Assembly: GCF_001645125.1 (NCBI RefSeq)
Contig: NZ_LXKA01000360.1
Coordinates: 186,001-250,000, forward strand
Origin: Paraburkholderia ginsengiterrae
Lineage (GTDB): Bacteria > Pseudomonadota > Gammaproteobacteria > Burkholderiales > Burkholderiaceae
Direction: 5' to 3'
Length of the DNA: 64,000 nucleotides
The first letter of the stretch is position 1. Every line of letters starts with the position of its first letter. Below are positions 42,160-50,588 of the stretch, one piece after another. The translations under genes were made by a program, and so were the position numbers. The notes beneath the pieces are model-generated. The model was not told the origin of the DNA and made no database searches. It was given only the letters and a program-made list of their open reading frames with translations.

Positions 42160-42420
42160 TTACGGCATGTCAACCGCTTTCTTGACCTGAAATGCCTCAG
42201 AACGCTTGAGTTCGATCCAGACCGCTCCTTCGCGCAGCCCCGCGAGCACGGCTTCGCGCTCAGTGGGAAATGTCTCGTGATTCCTGAAGGCATGCGTAAA
42301 TTCGCCGTTCTGGGTACGATGGCTTACGTGAATTTCGCCGCAAAATTGGCCGTCCGTTGCCGGTATGGTTTGGACCCGCACGGACCACTCATTTTCCTCG
42401 ATCTTCCCTGTCAGTGCCAC
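42160..42420 (-). CDS. Small hypothetical protein
   Basis: 86 residues from GTG 42420, which has AAAGGAG 5 bp upstream; frames extending to 42456 are disfavoured. Mixed beta/alpha soluble protein (ALTGKIEENEWSVRVQTIPA, HVSHRTQNGEFTHAFRNHET, EREAVLAGLREGAVWIELKR). No recognised domain. Located between phosphoketolase and hsp20, both in the low-oxygen island. Likely a conserved small island protein of unknown function. Confidence 0.65.
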   Translation of the reverse strand: MALTGKIEENEWSVRVQTIPATDGQFCGEIHVSHRTQNGEFTHAFRNHETFPTEREAVLAGLREGAVWIELKRSEAFQVKKAVDMP

Positions 42421-42513
42421 GGTCACTCCTTTGATGCAAAGTGGGCCGCGAGCCACGCTTTACCTGGCTAACGCGACGACGGCCCAGTTCTCTCAGGCTT
42501 GTTTGCACAGCAT

Positions 42514-42945
42514 CTAATTGATTTCGATCCGCTTGCGATCGGAAGACGCTTTCTTCGGCAAGGTCAAAGACAGGACACCGTCTTTATATTCGGCCGTCGC
42601 TTTGCACTCGTCGATCACGCTGGCGAGGGTAAATGACCGGCTGAATGATCCCGAGTAACGTTCGCGCCGAATCACCCGTTCGCCTTCTTTTTGTTCTTTG
42701 CTGCGTTCGACCTTTGCGTTGATCGTCACGGCCGAGCCTTCGATCTGGACGTCGATGTTGTTTCGATCAATGCCCGGCAGTTCCGCTTTGACCGAATAGG
42801 CCGTGTCGGATTCGGCGACGTCGATCTTGATCGGAGACAGGTCGGGTTCCTCTGCGACCGACAGGCCTTTGAAAGGCCGGAAGAGACCGTGAAACAGTTC
42901 AGGAATGGGATCCATGAACGGGTCGTAACGAGTCAGGTTGCTCAT
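42514..42945 (-). CDS. Hsp20/alpha-crystallin small heat-shock protein
   Basis: 143 residues. Alpha-crystallin domain at about 45-135 (KIDVAESDTAYSVKAELPGI, SAVTINAKVERSKE, GSFSRSFTLASVIDE) with the closing A-x-x-x-x-G-V-L motif (ATAEYKDGVLSLTLPKK) and a C-terminal IEIN extension related to the I-x-I oligomerisation motif. ATP-independent holdase in the cytoplasm. ATG 42945 with TGGAGAG upstream. An FNR-type box at 43125-43138 faces it, though 180 bp upstream. Confidence 0.94.
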   Translation of the reverse strand: MSNLTRYDPFMDPIPELFHGLFRPFKGLSVAEEPDLSPIKIDVAESDTAYSVKAELPGIDRNNIDVQIEGSAVTINAKVERSKEQKEGERVIRRERYSGSFSRSFTLASVIDECKATAEYKDGVLSLTLPKKASSDRKRIEIN

Positions 42946-43124
42946 AGCATGCTCTCCAGAAATATTCGTGCCGTATGCCGGCATGTGCTTCAGGGGCGTC
43001 ACCGGCAGATCGAACGTGCGGCGCGCAGCCAGGTGGCAGGGATGCCCCTGAGATGACCTCTAAGCGCCCGCGTCGCGTGCTTTGCGTCCGTACTGTCAGC
43101 GTATCGTTGGGCGCGCTGGCACGA

Positions 43125-43138
43125 TTGATCCAGGTCAA
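43125..43138 (-). promoter_or_regulatory. FNR-type box (hsp20 side)
   Basis: TTGATCCAGGTCAA, one mismatch. -10-like TACGCT at 43103-43098 faces hsp20 at 21 bp. No equivalent faces the kinase. Confidence 0.5.
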
Positions 43139-43255
43139 CGGGCTACTCGCCTGCTTGCCACTTGCCGCCGGGACGGAGACCTTCACGCGGTCGTCGAACG
43201 CGGCAGAACACAGCCTCACGCGCACATCCCATGAGGTAGATCATGTGATCGAAAA

Positions 43256-43269
43256 CTGATATAAATCAA
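43256..43269 (+). promoter_or_regulatory. FNR-type box before the soluble kinase
   Basis: CTGATATAAATCAA, one mismatch, 46 bp before the kinase start. No clear -10 at the standard distance. Confidence 0.5.
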
Positions 43270-43314
43270 AGGCATGAGGCAGGTCGTGCCTCACCACACA
43301 CGCGTGGAGGCGCG

Positions 43315-44415
43315 ATGGGACCGTCGAGTAGCGAACCTTCCCGCTTTGCCGGCGCGGCGTCCGTATCCGACGTTCCGCTTGAGGACCGCTACTTTCTGTT
43401 GATCGAGGCGGTTGAGGATTACGCGATCTTCATGCTGGACACTTCCGGATGCGTGACGAGCTGGAACCCGGGTGCGCAGCGCATCAAGGGTTACACGCCT
43501 GACGAGATCATCGGCCAGCATTTCTCGGCGTTTTATACCCCAGAAGATATTGCTGCGGGCAAACCCACCCGCGAACTCGAAATCGCCGCAGCCAAAGGCC
43601 GTGTCGAAGACGAAGGTTGGCGGGTGAGGCGTGATGGCTCGCGCTTCTGGGCCAATGTGGTCATTTCTGCGGTGTGCGACGCGTCTGGCGCCTTGCTCGG
43701 CTTCGCCAAAGTGACGCGCGACATGACCGAACGAATGCGCCTCGCGGAACTCGAACGCGCCGTCGAAGTGACGACCCAAGTGCAAATCACACGGGAGAAC
43801 GAGCAGAAGCGCATCGCCCGCGAACTCCACGACGACCTCGGACAGCAATTGACCGCGCTGAAGATGAGTGTCGCCCTGCTCGAATCAAACCTGGCCGACC
43901 AGACTGTAGCGGCGTCTCTCATATCGGAAACGCATGAACTGCAGACGCAGATCGATTCAATGGTGGCTTCGCTGCGGCGTATCGCCGCCGATTTGCGGCC
44001 GCCGCTACTCGATGACCTTGGACTGACATCCGCACTCGACTGGCTCGCGGAAGATTTCGTGAAGCGCTATGGCGTCGATGTGACCGTGCATGTTGAATCG
44101 GACGAGCCCGCGTTCAACGAATTCGCGTCGACGACACTATTTCGCATCGTTCAGGAGGCGTTGACCAATGTCGCACGCCATGCGAGCGCAAGCCGCGTGA
44201 GAATCGAGATGGCTTGCGCGGAAGACACCCTCTCGCTCGAAATCGAAGATAACGGAATGGGTGTGGCGCTGGACCGTCCGCCTGAAAAGACTTCGTTTGG
44301 CTTGCTTGGCATTCGTGAGCGGGTGCGGCAGTTGCAAGGCAGCGTATCGTTTTTCAGCTCACCAGGCAGCGGATTTCGCATTTCGATCCGCGTGCCGCTC
44401 GCCGCGCTCGAGTAA
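43315..44415 (+). CDS. Soluble PAS sensor histidine kinase (HisKA_3)
   Basis: 366 residues, no transmembrane segment. A PAS domain at about 28-140 (EDYAIFMLDTSGCVTSWNPG, GQHFSAFYTPED, the style seen in redox or haem-sensing PAS domains) is followed by HisKA_3 with H172 in ARELHDDLGQQLTALKM and a GHKL ATPase (EALTNVARHASAS, EDNGMGVAL). There is no adjacent response regulator, so it probably signals to the NarL-type regulator at 37381 or the receiver-only protein at 38140. It is catalytically very similar to the kinase at 35975, suggesting two inputs to one regulator. Confidence 0.92.
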   Translation: MGPSSSEPSRFAGAASVSDVPLEDRYFLLIEAVEDYAIFMLDTSGCVTSWNPGAQRIKGYTPDEIIGQHFSAFYTPEDIAAGKPTRELEIAAAKGRVEDEGWRVRRDGSRFWANVVISAVCDASGALLGFAKVTRDMTERMRLAELERAVEVTTQVQITRENEQKRIARELHDDLGQQLTALKMSVALLESNLADQTVAASLISETHELQTQIDSMVASLRRIAADLRPPLLDDLGLTSALDWLAEDFVKRYGVDVTVHVESDEPAFNEFASTTLFRIVQEALTNVARHASASRVRIEMACAEDTLSLEIEDNGMGVALDRPPEKTSFGLLGIRERVRQLQGSVSFFSSPGSGFRISIRVPLAALE

Positions 44416-44464
44416 CCGAAGGGTAGCGCGGGTGGCACAACGCTGGTTCGGGGTGCTTGCGATG

Positions 44465-46153
44465 TCAAGATACAGTCGACGAAGGAAGACTGCAGCTGGC
44501 GGCGAGTACTCGATTTCGCCCTTCGCTCTTTGCCTCATATAGCGCCTTGTCGGCAGCCCGTATAAGCTCCGTAGGCTCACCCGAACCTTGAATCGGGATC
44601 CGGGCGACAACACCTGCGCTTATCGTGACGAACCCAGTTGGGTTGCCCGTGTGCTCAATGTCCAACCCCCGAATAGCGTGACGGATGTTGTCTGCGATGA
44701 CTACGGCGCGAGCGGCATCGGTATTCGGAAGAAGCACTGCAATCTCCTCTCCACCATAGCGGGCGGCAAGATCTCCTGGACGTCCGGCTGTCAGGTCCCT
44801 GACGAGACGGCTAATCGTCCGCAGGCATTCATCCCCCGCCGCATGCCCGTAAATGTCGTTGTATTGTTTGAAGCAATCGACATCCAGCATGATCAATGCA
44901 AGAGGACTCGCGTGACGCGTGGCACGGCTATATTCGTTATGCAATGTGACATCGAATTGCCGGCGATTCGCGAGCTGTGTCAGGCTGTCCTGCAATGCAA
45001 GTTGTTCAAGCGTCCGATTGAGTTGTTCAAGGGAGGCATGGGCACGTGTCAGCTCCGCCTCTGCAGCAGTTCGCAATTCCATCTGCCGGATCAGATGCCA
45101 GCCGAACAAACCCACCACGACGACAAGGCAAAGCACGCCGGCAGAATGCCAGATCGTGTCGCGCCACCAATGGTGCAAAATCTCGTCCTTGGACAACGCA
45201 GCGGCCACAAAGACCGGGTAGTTTGGGAGGTTGCGGTAATTGTTCAGCCGCGTGACGCCGTCCTGCGCCGATTTGATGAAAGCCGTTCCGGCCGGACCCT
45301 TCGTCGTGTAATAGCGGTACAGCTCAGTTTTCCGCATATCTTTACCGATCATTGCGACATCGAACGGTCGACGAACCAGCATCACACCACTATTCAGGAC
45401 GAGTACAACGGCTCCCGCCTTGCCAATCTGAAGACTATCGTAGAAAGACCTGAAAAAATCGACATCGACGGTCGCCACGACAACACCGCCAAAACTGCCA
45501 TCCGGTTTATTGATTCTCCTTGAAACGGGAATAACCCACTTTCCACTTGACCGGCTGATTACGGGGACACCAATGTGCGGGCCAGGATCAACGTTATACC
45601 GATGAAAAACGAAATATTCGCGATCCGAGTTGTTGAACCGGTTAAGTGGGGTCGACGTAGAATTGACGATCCAGATTCCGTTTTCGTCATAGACAAAAAT
45701 ACCGACAAGCTGGGGAAGCTCCTGTTGGCGCATCACCAGAACGTCGTGCAGTCGTTTAAGCGCGGCTGGGCCGGTTCCGCCATGCTGCACGCGCTCAACG
45801 ATGCCCAGCAATGCCGTGTCTGCTTCCTTGAACGTGTCGTCGGCCTGCTGAACCATCGCCCGTGAAAGATTCGAGGCGGCGACATCCATTTCGCCCAGAT
45901 GGACTGACCGGGCGCTCCAACTTCGCCAGCCATCGAGCACGACGAAGCACAGGCAGACGATCGCGACGAAAGCGATCGCTCGCCAGATAATGGGCGGTCG
46001 ATACGAAATCAAACGGGTCTCCGTGGGCACCTTGCAAGCAACTGGCGGCACAATCTTTTGCAGGAAAAGCCGCCACTGTTGCCAACGTATGCAAGATATA
46101 TCGGCAGCCACACGCGAATCTTGACATCGGTCTGATTGCACCTGAGTTGACAT
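44465..46153 (-). CDS. Diguanylate cyclase with periplasmic dCache-type sensor
   Basis: 562 residues. Transmembrane helix near residues 57-75 (AIAFVAIVCLCFVVLDG), a periplasmic Cache-type domain with the YFVFHRY and PVISRSSGKWVIPVSRRI segments, a second helix near 345-365 (VLCLVVVVGLFGWHLI), a short coiled coil, and a C-terminal GGDEF domain with the active GGEEI variant near residue 467 (ARYGGEEIAVLLPN). Makes c-di-GMP at the inner membrane in response to an external ligand. No RxxD inhibitory site is seen directly before GGEEI. Divergent from carbamate kinase, sharing an intergenic FNR-type box. Confidence 0.93.
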   Translation of the reverse strand: MSTQVQSDRCQDSRVAADISCIRWQQWRLFLQKIVPPVACKVPTETRLISYRPPIIWRAIAFVAIVCLCFVVLDGWRSWSARSVHLGEMDVAASNLSRAMVQQADDTFKEADTALLGIVERVQHGGTGPAALKRLHDVLVMRQQELPQLVGIFVYDENGIWIVNSTSTPLNRFNNSDREYFVFHRYNVDPGPHIGVPVISRSSGKWVIPVSRRINKPDGSFGGVVVATVDVDFFRSFYDSLQIGKAGAVVLVLNSGVMLVRRPFDVAMIGKDMRKTELYRYYTTKGPAGTAFIKSAQDGVTRLNNYRNLPNYPVFVAAALSKDEILHHWWRDTIWHSAGVLCLVVVVGLFGWHLIRQMELRTAAEAELTRAHASLEQLNRTLEQLALQDSLTQLANRRQFDVTLHNEYSRATRHASPLALIMLDVDCFKQYNDIYGHAAGDECLRTISRLVRDLTAGRPGDLAARYGGEEIAVLLPNTDAARAVVIADNIRHAIRGLDIEHTGNPTGFVTISAGVVARIPIQGSGEPTELIRAADKALYEAKSEGRNRVLAASCSLPSSTVS

Positions 46154-46187
46154 GAGCGATCGCCGTCAACCCGCCAGTGCGATGCGA

Positions 46188-46201
46188 ATGATCCAGATCA
46201 A
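46188..46201 (+). promoter_or_regulatory. FNR-type box (carbamate kinase promoter)
   Basis: ATGATCCAGATCAA, one mismatch. -10-like CCTAAT at 46224-46229, 22 bp downstream. Confidence 0.55.
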
Positions 46202-46285
46202 TCGGTCCCACTCCATACGGTGACCTAATTCACTTATGTGAAGACAGCCACGGTGCTCGTGGCACCACGCGGACCGGAGGACATC

Positions 46286-47197
46286 ATGCGAATTCTGATT
46301 GCGCTAGGCCGATCTGCGTTAGTGCGGCGCGGCGAACCGATGACCATGGCTCACCAGATGGCTAATATCCGCCGTGCCGCGCTGCAAATCGCCCGGCTTG
46401 CCGACGGCAACGAACTGGTTGTCACGCATGGCAACGGCCCCCAGGTCGGCCTGCTGGCCTTGCAGGCCACTGCAGCCACTGGTGTGGCGGGCGCGGCTCC
46501 GCTCGATGTGCTCGGCGCCGAGTCGGAGGGCATGATCGGCTATCTGCTCGAGCAGGAACTGGCCAACGCGCTGCCCGCCCAGCGCCAGGCCGCGACACTG
46601 CTTACGCGCGTCGAAGTCGACCCCCAGGATCCAGCCTTCCGGCATCCCGCCAAGCCGATCGGCCCGGTTTATACGGAAGCGGAAGCCGAACGTCTGACGA
46701 GTCGTACCGACTGGATCTTTGCGCGGGACGGGAACGAATTCCGGCGCGTCGTTGCGTCACCGAAGCCGCAACGCATCATGGCGCTTCAGTCCATTGAATG
46801 GCTGCTCGAGCGCAACGTGGTCGTGATTGCTGCCGGCGGCGGGGGAATTCCGGTCAGTGCCGCACACGATCGACAGACGCGCTCCGGCGTGGAGGCCGTG
46901 ATCGACAAGGATCTGTGCAGCGCCCTGCTGGCCACGGATATGGGTGCCGATCTGCTGCTGATTGCAACCGATGTGGATGCGGTCTATGCCGACTGGCACA
47001 CGCCGTACGAACGGATACTGAGCCAGGTATCCGCTGCCGGCCTGCGGTCGATGCCCTTCCCCGCCCACTCGATGGGCCCGAAAGTCCAGGCTGCATGCGA
47101 TTTTGTCACGCGCACCGGCAAGCGCGCGGTGATCGGTTCGATCGATCATATCGAGGCAATGGCAGCTGGAACGACAGGAACTCAGATCACGCTGTAA
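46286..47197 (+). CDS. arcC: Carbamate kinase with an altered GGNAL motif
   Basis: 303 residues, family function carbamoyl phosphate plus ADP to ATP plus carbamate. The amino-acid-kinase fold is recognisable throughout: VVTHGNGPQVGLLAL, VIAAGGGGIPV, VIDKDLCSALLATDMGADLL and IATDVDAVY. The highly conserved N-terminal ALGGNAL reads ALGRSAL here (codons at 46307-46315), replacing Gly with Arg and Asn with Ser in the phosphate-binding loop, which may reduce or abolish activity. ATG 46286 has GGAGG 7 bp upstream. No arginine deiminase or ornithine carbamoyltransferase gene is adjacent. Confidence 0.9.
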   Translation: MRILIALGRSALVRRGEPMTMAHQMANIRRAALQIARLADGNELVVTHGNGPQVGLLALQATAATGVAGAAPLDVLGAESEGMIGYLLEQELANALPAQRQAATLLTRVEVDPQDPAFRHPAKPIGPVYTEAEAERLTSRTDWIFARDGNEFRRVVASPKPQRIMALQSIEWLLERNVVVIAAGGGGIPVSAAHDRQTRSGVEAVIDKDLCSALLATDMGADLLLIATDVDAVYADWHTPYERILSQVSAAGLRSMPFPAHSMGPKVQAACDFVTRTGKRAVIGSIDHIEAMAAGTTGTQITL

Positions 47198-47244
47198 GCG
47201 GCCTGCGGAGGCGCCCCGCGCACCCGCGGTTTCTCCGCCCATGC

Positions 47245-47270
47245 CGGCGGCCGAACCGTTTCGGCCGCCG
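47245..47270. terminator. GC-rich hairpin between convergent genes
   Basis: CGGCGGCCGAA (47245-47255) and TTCGGCCGCCG (47260-47270) form a perfect 11-bp stem with loop CCGT between convergent arcC and the CBS gene. No T-tract, so termination efficiency is uncertain. Confidence 0.45.
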
Positions 47271-47290
47271 CCTGCCGGAGCCGGAGCGCG

Positions 47291-47980
47291 CTAGATGCCG
47301 GGCATCACCGGATACGGCTCGGTGTGATCCTCCACACGCTTGACGCCGGGTATGCTTTGCGCCGCCACACGGACGGCGTCAATGGCTTCCATCGAATGAA
47401 AAATGCCCCACAGGTGCACGACTCCACCGGTGACGACGATATTGCGGCCGGCGAAGCTCCACTTACGGCCAGCCAGCTCGCCCATCAGCATCGCACGGAT
47501 CTCGGCGTCCGGGAGCGTCACATCGGCTGCCGGCTCATCCGGCACGCTGGCGAGTGCCTGCACAAGGTTGGCGCGGCTCACGATGCCCACGAGCTGGCCC
47601 GCCTTCGTCACGGGTACGCGTTTGATGCGCCGCGTCTCGAGAATACCGGCCACCTCGGCGAGCGGCGTGTCGGGCTGAACGCTGATCGCGCCAGTGGTCA
47701 TCACGTCACGCACTTTCGTCGCGTGCGTTTTGATGTAATCCCGCGCTTCATGGCTAGCCGACCAGAATTCGAGCCACGAGGTTCGCGCACGCTCGTCAGT
47801 ACCGATTTCGCTGCGGCGAAGCAGATCGCCTTCGCTGATCATGCCGGCGATATGGCCGTCGGTGTCCAGCACCGGCGCACCGCTGATGCCGTTATCGACA
47901 AAGATTTTTGCAACCTCCCGCACGGTCATGTCGGGGGTGACGGTTATGACATTGCTGGTCATGACATCGGATGCGCGCAT
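47291..47980 (-). CDS. CBS-pair plus BON domain protein
   Basis: 229 residues. Two CBS motifs (about 8-60, DVMTSNVITVTPDMTVREVA, and about 92-145, DVMTTGAISVQPDTPLAEVA) form a Bateman module that usually binds adenine nucleotides. A C-terminal BON domain (about 155-225, VTGGVVHLWGIFHS and SIPGVKRVEDH) usually contacts membranes or phospholipids. A stress or energy sensor is inferred. No signal peptide, so cytoplasmic. An FNR-type box at 48104-48117 is correctly placed upstream. Confidence 0.92.
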   Translation of the reverse strand: MRASDVMTSNVITVTPDMTVREVAKIFVDNGISGAPVLDTDGHIAGMISEGDLLRRSEIGTDERARTSWLEFWSASHEARDYIKTHATKVRDVMTTGAISVQPDTPLAEVAGILETRRIKRVPVTKAGQLVGIVSRANLVQALASVPDEPAADVTLPDAEIRAMLMGELAGRKWSFAGRNIVVTGGVVHLWGIFHSMEAIDAVRVAAQSIPGVKRVEDHTEPYPVMPGI

Positions 47981-48103
47981 GGCGAGTCTCCTTGAAAATT
48001 AGGATCCTTGAATTCATGGCTCCGGTGCGTTTCGATAGGTCCGCATCTGGGCACCGGCAAGCCCTCGTGTGGTCTAGATTAGGTGCGCGCCGCGCCCTGT
48101 CAT

Positions 48104-48117
48104 TTGACTTGGATCAC
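48104..48117 (-). promoter_or_regulatory. FNR-type box (CBS-BON promoter)
   Basis: TTGACTTGGATCAC, two mismatches. -10-like TAATCT at 48081-48076, 22 bp away on the minus strand. Confidence 0.45.
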
Positions 48118-48136
48118 GCATCCCAACGATGCGTGC

Positions 48137-48787
48137 CTATCTCACCACCAGATTGTCGACCAGCGCATGAACCCCAGGCGCCGACCATGCCGCACCGCGC
48201 ACCGCCACGCGTTCCGCCACTGAATCGACGGTACCTGTTAGCGTGACCGTTCCTTCATGCACCTTCACCTCAATATGCTTCGCTTCGCGTTCGGCGTGGC
48301 GTTGCAGCGCTTTGCCGATCTGTTCGCCGATATCCTGCGCCGCTGCGTTGCCACCTATCCGGATGAGGTTCGATACCCCCGTCACCCCACGCATCTGTGA
48401 AATTGTGTGCGTGGCGACGTGGCTCCGATACGCGCAATCAACCTCGCCGCTCAGTGTCACCCGGCCTTTCTCGACCTGCACCTTCACCGCCTCTTCGCTC
48501 AACCCGACTGTCCAGTGCATGATGGAGCGAACAGCATTGGCGATTTCTTCATCTGTTCGCACATCCGAATTCAGCAGGCGGATGTCCATTTCCACGACGA
48601 CAGCCTTGACACCGGCGACACGCTGCGCCGCTTTCTCTGCCGCGAGCTTTTCCGCAAGACTTGCGGGATGGCCAGATAGCGTCACGACCCGATCGCGCAC
48701 TTCGACACCGATGTCCGTGATGTTGACCGCCGGATCCCACGCCAGCTCTTCTTCGACCTGCCGTTTCAATTCCATGTCCGATTTCAT
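48137..48787 (-). CDS. Triple-BON-domain protein
   Basis: 216 residues made of three BON repeats of about 65-70 residues, each with the V-x-L-x-G signature (DRVVTLSGHPASLAEK, GRVTLSGEVDCAYRS, GTVTLTGTVDSVAER) and a closing GV/VxN strand. No signal peptide is visible, unlike OsmY, so cytoplasmic unless exported by another route. BON domains bind phospholipid or act in osmotic and envelope stress. ATG 48787 with AAGGAG upstream. Lies between the CBS-BON gene and an alcohol dehydrogenase on the same strand. Confidence 0.92.
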   Translation of the reverse strand: MKSDMELKRQVEEELAWDPAVNITDIGVEVRDRVVTLSGHPASLAEKLAAEKAAQRVAGVKAVVVEMDIRLLNSDVRTDEEIANAVRSIMHWTVGLSEEAVKVQVEKGRVTLSGEVDCAYRSHVATHTISQMRGVTGVSNLIRIGGNAAAQDIGEQIGKALQRHAEREAKHIEVKVHEGTVTLTGTVDSVAERVAVRGAAWSAPGVHALVDNLVVR

Positions 48788-48867
48788 TGCGTGCTCCTTA
48801 TGTTTGCGCTCGGACGGTGCCCTCGTCGGCAACTTCAGCGTGACGGGATTCATCGTCGACACCGCCG

Positions 48868-49908
48868 TTACGGCATTTCGATAATCACCTTCAATGCATG
48901 GGAATCCGCGGCCCTTCCGAAAGTCTCATAGGCGTTCAACACGTCCTCGAACTGGAAGCGGTGCGTAATCAGGCTGGCGGGATCAAGCCGGCCGGAGCGC
49001 ACCGTTTTCAGCAACATGGGCGTGCTGACCGTATCGACGAGGCGCGTCGTAATGGAAATATTCCGATCCCACAGCGACTCGAGGTGCAGGTCAGCCTTCA
49101 CACCATGCACGCCGACATTGGCGATCACCCCGCCCGGAGCGATCAGCGCCTCGCACAACTCGAACGTTTCAGGCACACCTACAGCCTCGATCGCACAATC
49201 CACGCCGACGCCGCCGGTGAGTTTCATCAGGGCCGCCACCGGCTCGCTCATCCGGCTGTCGATGCATGCGGTTGCCCCGAAACGGCTCGCCGCTTCCAGC
49301 CGATGCGCATCGCGATCGATCATGATGATCTGGGCCGGCGAGTAAAACTGAGCGGTGAGCAGCGACGCCAGTCCGATCGGACCCGCGCCGACAATCGCCA
49401 CCGTGCTGCCGGGCTGCACCTTCCCGTTGAGGACCCCGCACTCGAAGCCGGTTGGCAGGATGTCGGACAGCATCACGAGCGCTTCTTCGTCGGCGCCGGC
49501 GGGAATCGGGTAAAGACTCGTCTCCGCGTGCGGAATGCGCACGTATTCAGCCTGGGTTCCGTCGATACGGTTGCCGAGAATCCAGCCGCCGGTCGTGCAG
49601 TGCGAATACATGCCGCGCCGGCAATACTCGCATTTGCCGCAAGAGGAAATGCACGAGATCAGCACATGATCGCCCTCCTTTAACGAACTGACAGCCGTGC
49701 CGACCTGGTGCACGATGCCCACTCCCTCGTGTCCCAAAATGCGGCTGGGCTCGCACGTTGGAACATCGCCCTTCAGAATATGAAGGTCCGTGCCGCAGAT
49801 CGTGGTGCGAGTCACCTTGACGATAGCGTCGGTGGCGCTGGCGAGTTGCGGCATGGGCCGCTCATCGAGCGACTTCTTGCCAGGGCCGTGATAGACAAGT
49901 GCTTTCAT
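48868..49908 (-). CDS. Zinc-dependent alcohol dehydrogenase
   Basis: 346 residues, medium-chain dehydrogenase. Catalytic Zn ligands in TICGTDLH (Cys) and LGHEGVG (His, Glu). The structural Zn site is ISSCGKCEYCRRGMYSHC. NAD(P)-binding motif VGAGPIGLASLL. ATG 49908 with GGAGG upstream; the extension to 49941 is unneeded. The dehydrogenase may reoxidise NADH under oxygen limitation by reducing aldehydes or ketones, which is inference from the island context. 80 bp upstream of the triple-BON gene, probably one transcript. Confidence 0.93.
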   Translation of the reverse strand: MKALVYHGPGKKSLDERPMPQLASATDAIVKVTRTTICGTDLHILKGDVPTCEPSRILGHEGVGIVHQVGTAVSSLKEGDHVLISCISSCGKCEYCRRGMYSHCTTGGWILGNRIDGTQAEYVRIPHAETSLYPIPAGADEEALVMLSDILPTGFECGVLNGKVQPGSTVAIVGAGPIGLASLLTAQFYSPAQIIMIDRDAHRLEAASRFGATACIDSRMSEPVAALMKLTGGVGVDCAIEAVGVPETFELCEALIAPGGVIANVGVHGVKADLHLESLWDRNISITTRLVDTVSTPMLLKTVRSGRLDPASLITHRFQFEDVLNAYETFGRAADSHALKVIIEMP

Positions 49909-49965
49909 CGACAACCTCCGTTGATCAGTCGGGCCTGCCATGAGGCCGGAATCAGGTTTGCGAAT

Positions 49966-50319
49966 TCAGATGTGCGCGATGCCGCGCTCGAGCAGCCGTT
50001 CTGCCGCATCGAATGACGCCCGCACTGCGTCATCGGGATCCTCACTCTGGCGATGCTTGAGTGGCATCAGTTCACCCGAGCGCAGGACCAGATCGAGCCG
50101 CGCGTCGAACAGGAGATGGCTCGGCATCGCGTCCTGCGCGGCGCTACGCGCACCGGATGTCTCGCTCAACGCCCGCCCATGAACGGCCTCGATCGCAAGA
50201 TGGCATCCCGAAATGGTTTTGCCGAACCGCTCGAGGCGCACCAGTTGCGCTGCCGCCTCCGACTCGATTTGCGCGGAGCCGGCAAATCCGAGGTAGACGA
50301 TCTGCATATCGATTCCCAT
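49966..50319 (-). CDS. HPF/RaiA-like ribosome-associated protein
   Basis: 117 residues. MQIVYLGFAGSAQIESEAAA, then LVRLERFGKTISGCHLAIEA and HLLFDARLDLVLRSGEL, then DDAVRASFDAAERLLER follow the beta-alpha-beta-beta-beta-alpha order of ribosome hibernation factors. It lacks the long C-terminal dimerisation domain, so a short-form HPF/YfiA homologue. Such proteins silence ribosomes in stationary or hypoxic cells, which fits the island. ATG 50319 with GGAGG upstream. FNR-type box at 50425-50438 with a -10-like GATGAT at 21 bp. Confidence 0.75.
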   Translation of the reverse strand: MGIDMQIVYLGFAGSAQIESEAAAQLVRLERFGKTISGCHLAIEAVHGRALSETSGARSAAQDAMPSHLLFDARLDLVLRSGELMPLKHRQSEDPDDAVRASFDAAERLLERGIAHI

Positions 50320-50424
50320 GCTGCCTCCGCCCGTGCAGTTCTATCCTTTGACCATTGCGACAATGAAAGCCGCATTCGGCAGCGAGCCCATGCGGAGATC
50401 ATCCGCGCTAATCGCGCGCCGGGA

Positions 50425-50438
50425 TTGACCTGCATCAA
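50425..50438 (-). promoter_or_regulatory. FNR-type box (HPF-like gene promoter)
   Basis: TTGACCTGCATCAA, one mismatch. -10-like GATGAT at 50403-50398, 21 bp away on the minus strand. Confidence 0.6.
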
Positions 50439-50504
50439 CGGCGCCGCCCGCTGCGACTTTTTTGCCGGATTAATCACGCGGCGCCGCTGAACGATGGCTC
50501 CCGA

Positions 50505-50518
50505 TTGATCCAACTCAA
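50505..50518 (+). promoter_or_regulatory. FNR-type box (Nramp promoter)
   Basis: TTGATCCAACTCAA, one mismatch. -10-like TATGGT at 50540-50545, 21 bp downstream. Confidence 0.65.
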
Positions 50519-50588
50519 CGAGCATCCGCGCTGCGCGGGTATGGTCCAGCCCATACGTCCACGGCCATCACCCCTCGGGGACCACCAC

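Noticed and set aside
49932-49946. TTGATCAGTCGGGCC upstream of the alcohol dehydrogenase as an FNR box
   Set aside because: No second half-site.
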